Source of the DNA: Pyrenophora tritici-repentis
Lineage: Eukaryota > Ascomycota > Dothideomycetes > Pleosporales > Pleosporaceae
Reading direction: 5' to 3'
DNA: 64,000 bases
NCBI RefSeq assembly: GCF_003171515.1
Contig: NC_089396.1
Location: forward strand, 2,542,001 to 2,606,000
The notes beneath the pieces are model-generated. The model saw nothing but the letters and a program-made list of their open reading frames with translations. It did not search any database and was not told the origin of the DNA. The first letter of the stretch is position 1. The number at the start of each line of letters is the position of its first letter. The position numbers and the translations under genes were made by a program. Below, one piece after another: positions 63,133 to 64,000 of the stretch.

Positions 63133-64000
63133 TTCTTGTAAGTTCCTGGGACCAATAGGTTCCGATCATTGGCAAGGTGGAGCGCGCCACCGCCGTCGAA
63201 GATCGTGCTATAGGAAAATGGGTGACCACCATAGTTAAGGTTGAAGATAGCATTGCTCAGATCCCTCAAAGTGCGAGGATCAATGACACAAGCCACGATG
63301 GTGTTCGTAGTCTTGGACTTCTCAGACGTTTGCTGAGCGGGATTGATCTTCCATCCGGCTTGTTTCAGCTGTGTGAGCAGCGTTGAAAACTTAGAACTGT
63401 GAAGCCTTTGGTTGATCATCCTAGTATCCGTGTCAGACAAATGGATCGGAGTAGGTCCTGGATCAGATTTTCCAGTGATTGCCTGTTGAAGCCTGCGGCA
63501 TTTAATGGGCTCCCAATAATGGGATGGCTTGCCGGGTTTGCACGGACAATACTTCCGTGGTCCTCCGGTTGATCCTCCGGAGTTTCCTCCGCTCGGAGCG
63601 GATTCACCGCCGAACGTGGAGAACACTCCAGTTGATCTGCCCTTTCCGCCAGCTTCGTGCTCTTGCATGGTCAAGTTGAACACTCTAGCCACATCGTCAA
63701 GGCTCATGGTCGGCTGACCCATAGCTGACGCGGTCGTGATCGTTTGTCGCAAATTGCGTGCCCAGTCAGGAGCGATCTTTGCCGCCAACGCATCCAGAAA
63801 GTCGGTGACAGCGAGATCACCCCTAACTTCGTGAAGTTCGAACGCTTGAGCTTTTGCATAGAGAGCCTGCCAATCGTTGAACCACTTGTCTACATTAGAT
63901 CGACCAGTTTTGGCCTTCTCTAAGTGAGCCCTGTATTGGATGCGCAGGAGGTTCTTGGTGTTCGAATCCGATGGCGAGAGACGCTTCTTGAGCTCCCTAA
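62856..64000 (-). pseudogene. Copia Gag and protease part
   Basis: The frame is open from the right edge to about 63140, where homology passes to another frame (the ORF itself runs to 62856). The Gag part has the UBN2-like segment SNVDKWFNDWQALYAKA and FLDALAAKIAPDWARNLRQT. A Gly/Ser-rich linker precedes KYCPCKPGKPSHYWEPIKCR, in the place of a zinc knuckle (C, C, H and C present). Further on, YSTIFDGGGALHLANDRNLL occupies the place of the aspartic protease DSGA motif, but reads D-G-G-G. The Gag N-terminus is outside the window. Confidence 0.82.

Larger units (their letters stand above)
59241..64000 (-). mobile_element. Ty1/Copia-type LTR retrotransposon, broken frames, cut by the window edge
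   Basis: Read leftward from the right edge: Gag, protease, integrase, reverse transcriptase and RNase H, the Copia order (integrase before reverse transcriptase). The frame changes three times (near 63140, 61440 and 61050), so this copy is probably defective. The 5' LTR is outside the window, and a 3' LTR is not recognised between 59240 and 57000. Confidence 0.9.

Noticed and set aside
28000..64000. Starship-type giant mobile element
   Set aside because: No DUF3435 tyrosine recombinase is visible; all mobile sequences are explained by pogo, hAT, LINE, MITE and Copia elements.

Overview
The window looks like nuclear DNA of a filamentous ascomycete, probably a Dothideomycete of the Pleosporales type. 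This is inferred from short GT-AG introns (about 44-62 bp) with CTAAY-like branch sites, a CipC/DUF3759 stress protein, large fungal-specific disordered proteins, Fot1/pogo-type, hAT, I/Tad-type LINE and Copia elements, and nonsense changes of the RIP type (C to T at CpA). The species cannot be fixed from sequence alone.

Region 1 (1-28 kb) is ordinary chromosome. It holds the 3' end of an unrecognised gene, a hypothetical protein, a ~900-residue disordered protein whose frame breaks at a G7 tract, a ZIFL/YCR023C-like MFS transporter, an SPX-EXS phosphate exporter of the SYG1/XPR1 family, a CipC-like protein, an acyl-protein-thioesterase-fold protein lacking its catalytic residues, a PPX1-type exopolyphosphatase and a 1,672-residue protein with a weak RasGAP-like segment. 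SYG1 and PPX1 both concern phosphate/polyphosphate, but no co-regulation is visible.

Region 2 (28-46 kb) is a transposon island. One complete Fot1/pogo-type element (29052-31159) stands alone. Further on, four related elements lie end to end (32438-42530), each pair of neighbours separated by one shared TA dinucleotide. The first is RIP-inactivated; the second is killed by one missing base; the third carries a 5'-truncated LINE that fuses its transposase in frame to a LINE RNase H/C-terminus (1,019 codons open); the fourth is an intact inverted twin of the second. A variant protein kinase, a small secreted protein candidate, an 18-bp minisatellite and a hAT-type MITE follow.

Region 3 (46-53.3 kb) is again core genome: two small hypothetical genes, APC8/CDC23 divergently paired with farnesyl diphosphate synthase (ERG20), and ribokinase.

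Region 4 (53.8-64 kb) is a second repeat island. It has a P450-like gene lacking its heme-binding end, a heavily RIPed hAT transposase relic split by a second truncated LINE with a 14-bp target duplication, a DUF3716-like cysteine-rich gene with a MITE inside an intron, and, in the opposite direction, a frame-broken Ty1/Copia polyprotein running off the right edge. No rRNA, tRNA, CRISPR array or bacterial-type operon was recognised.
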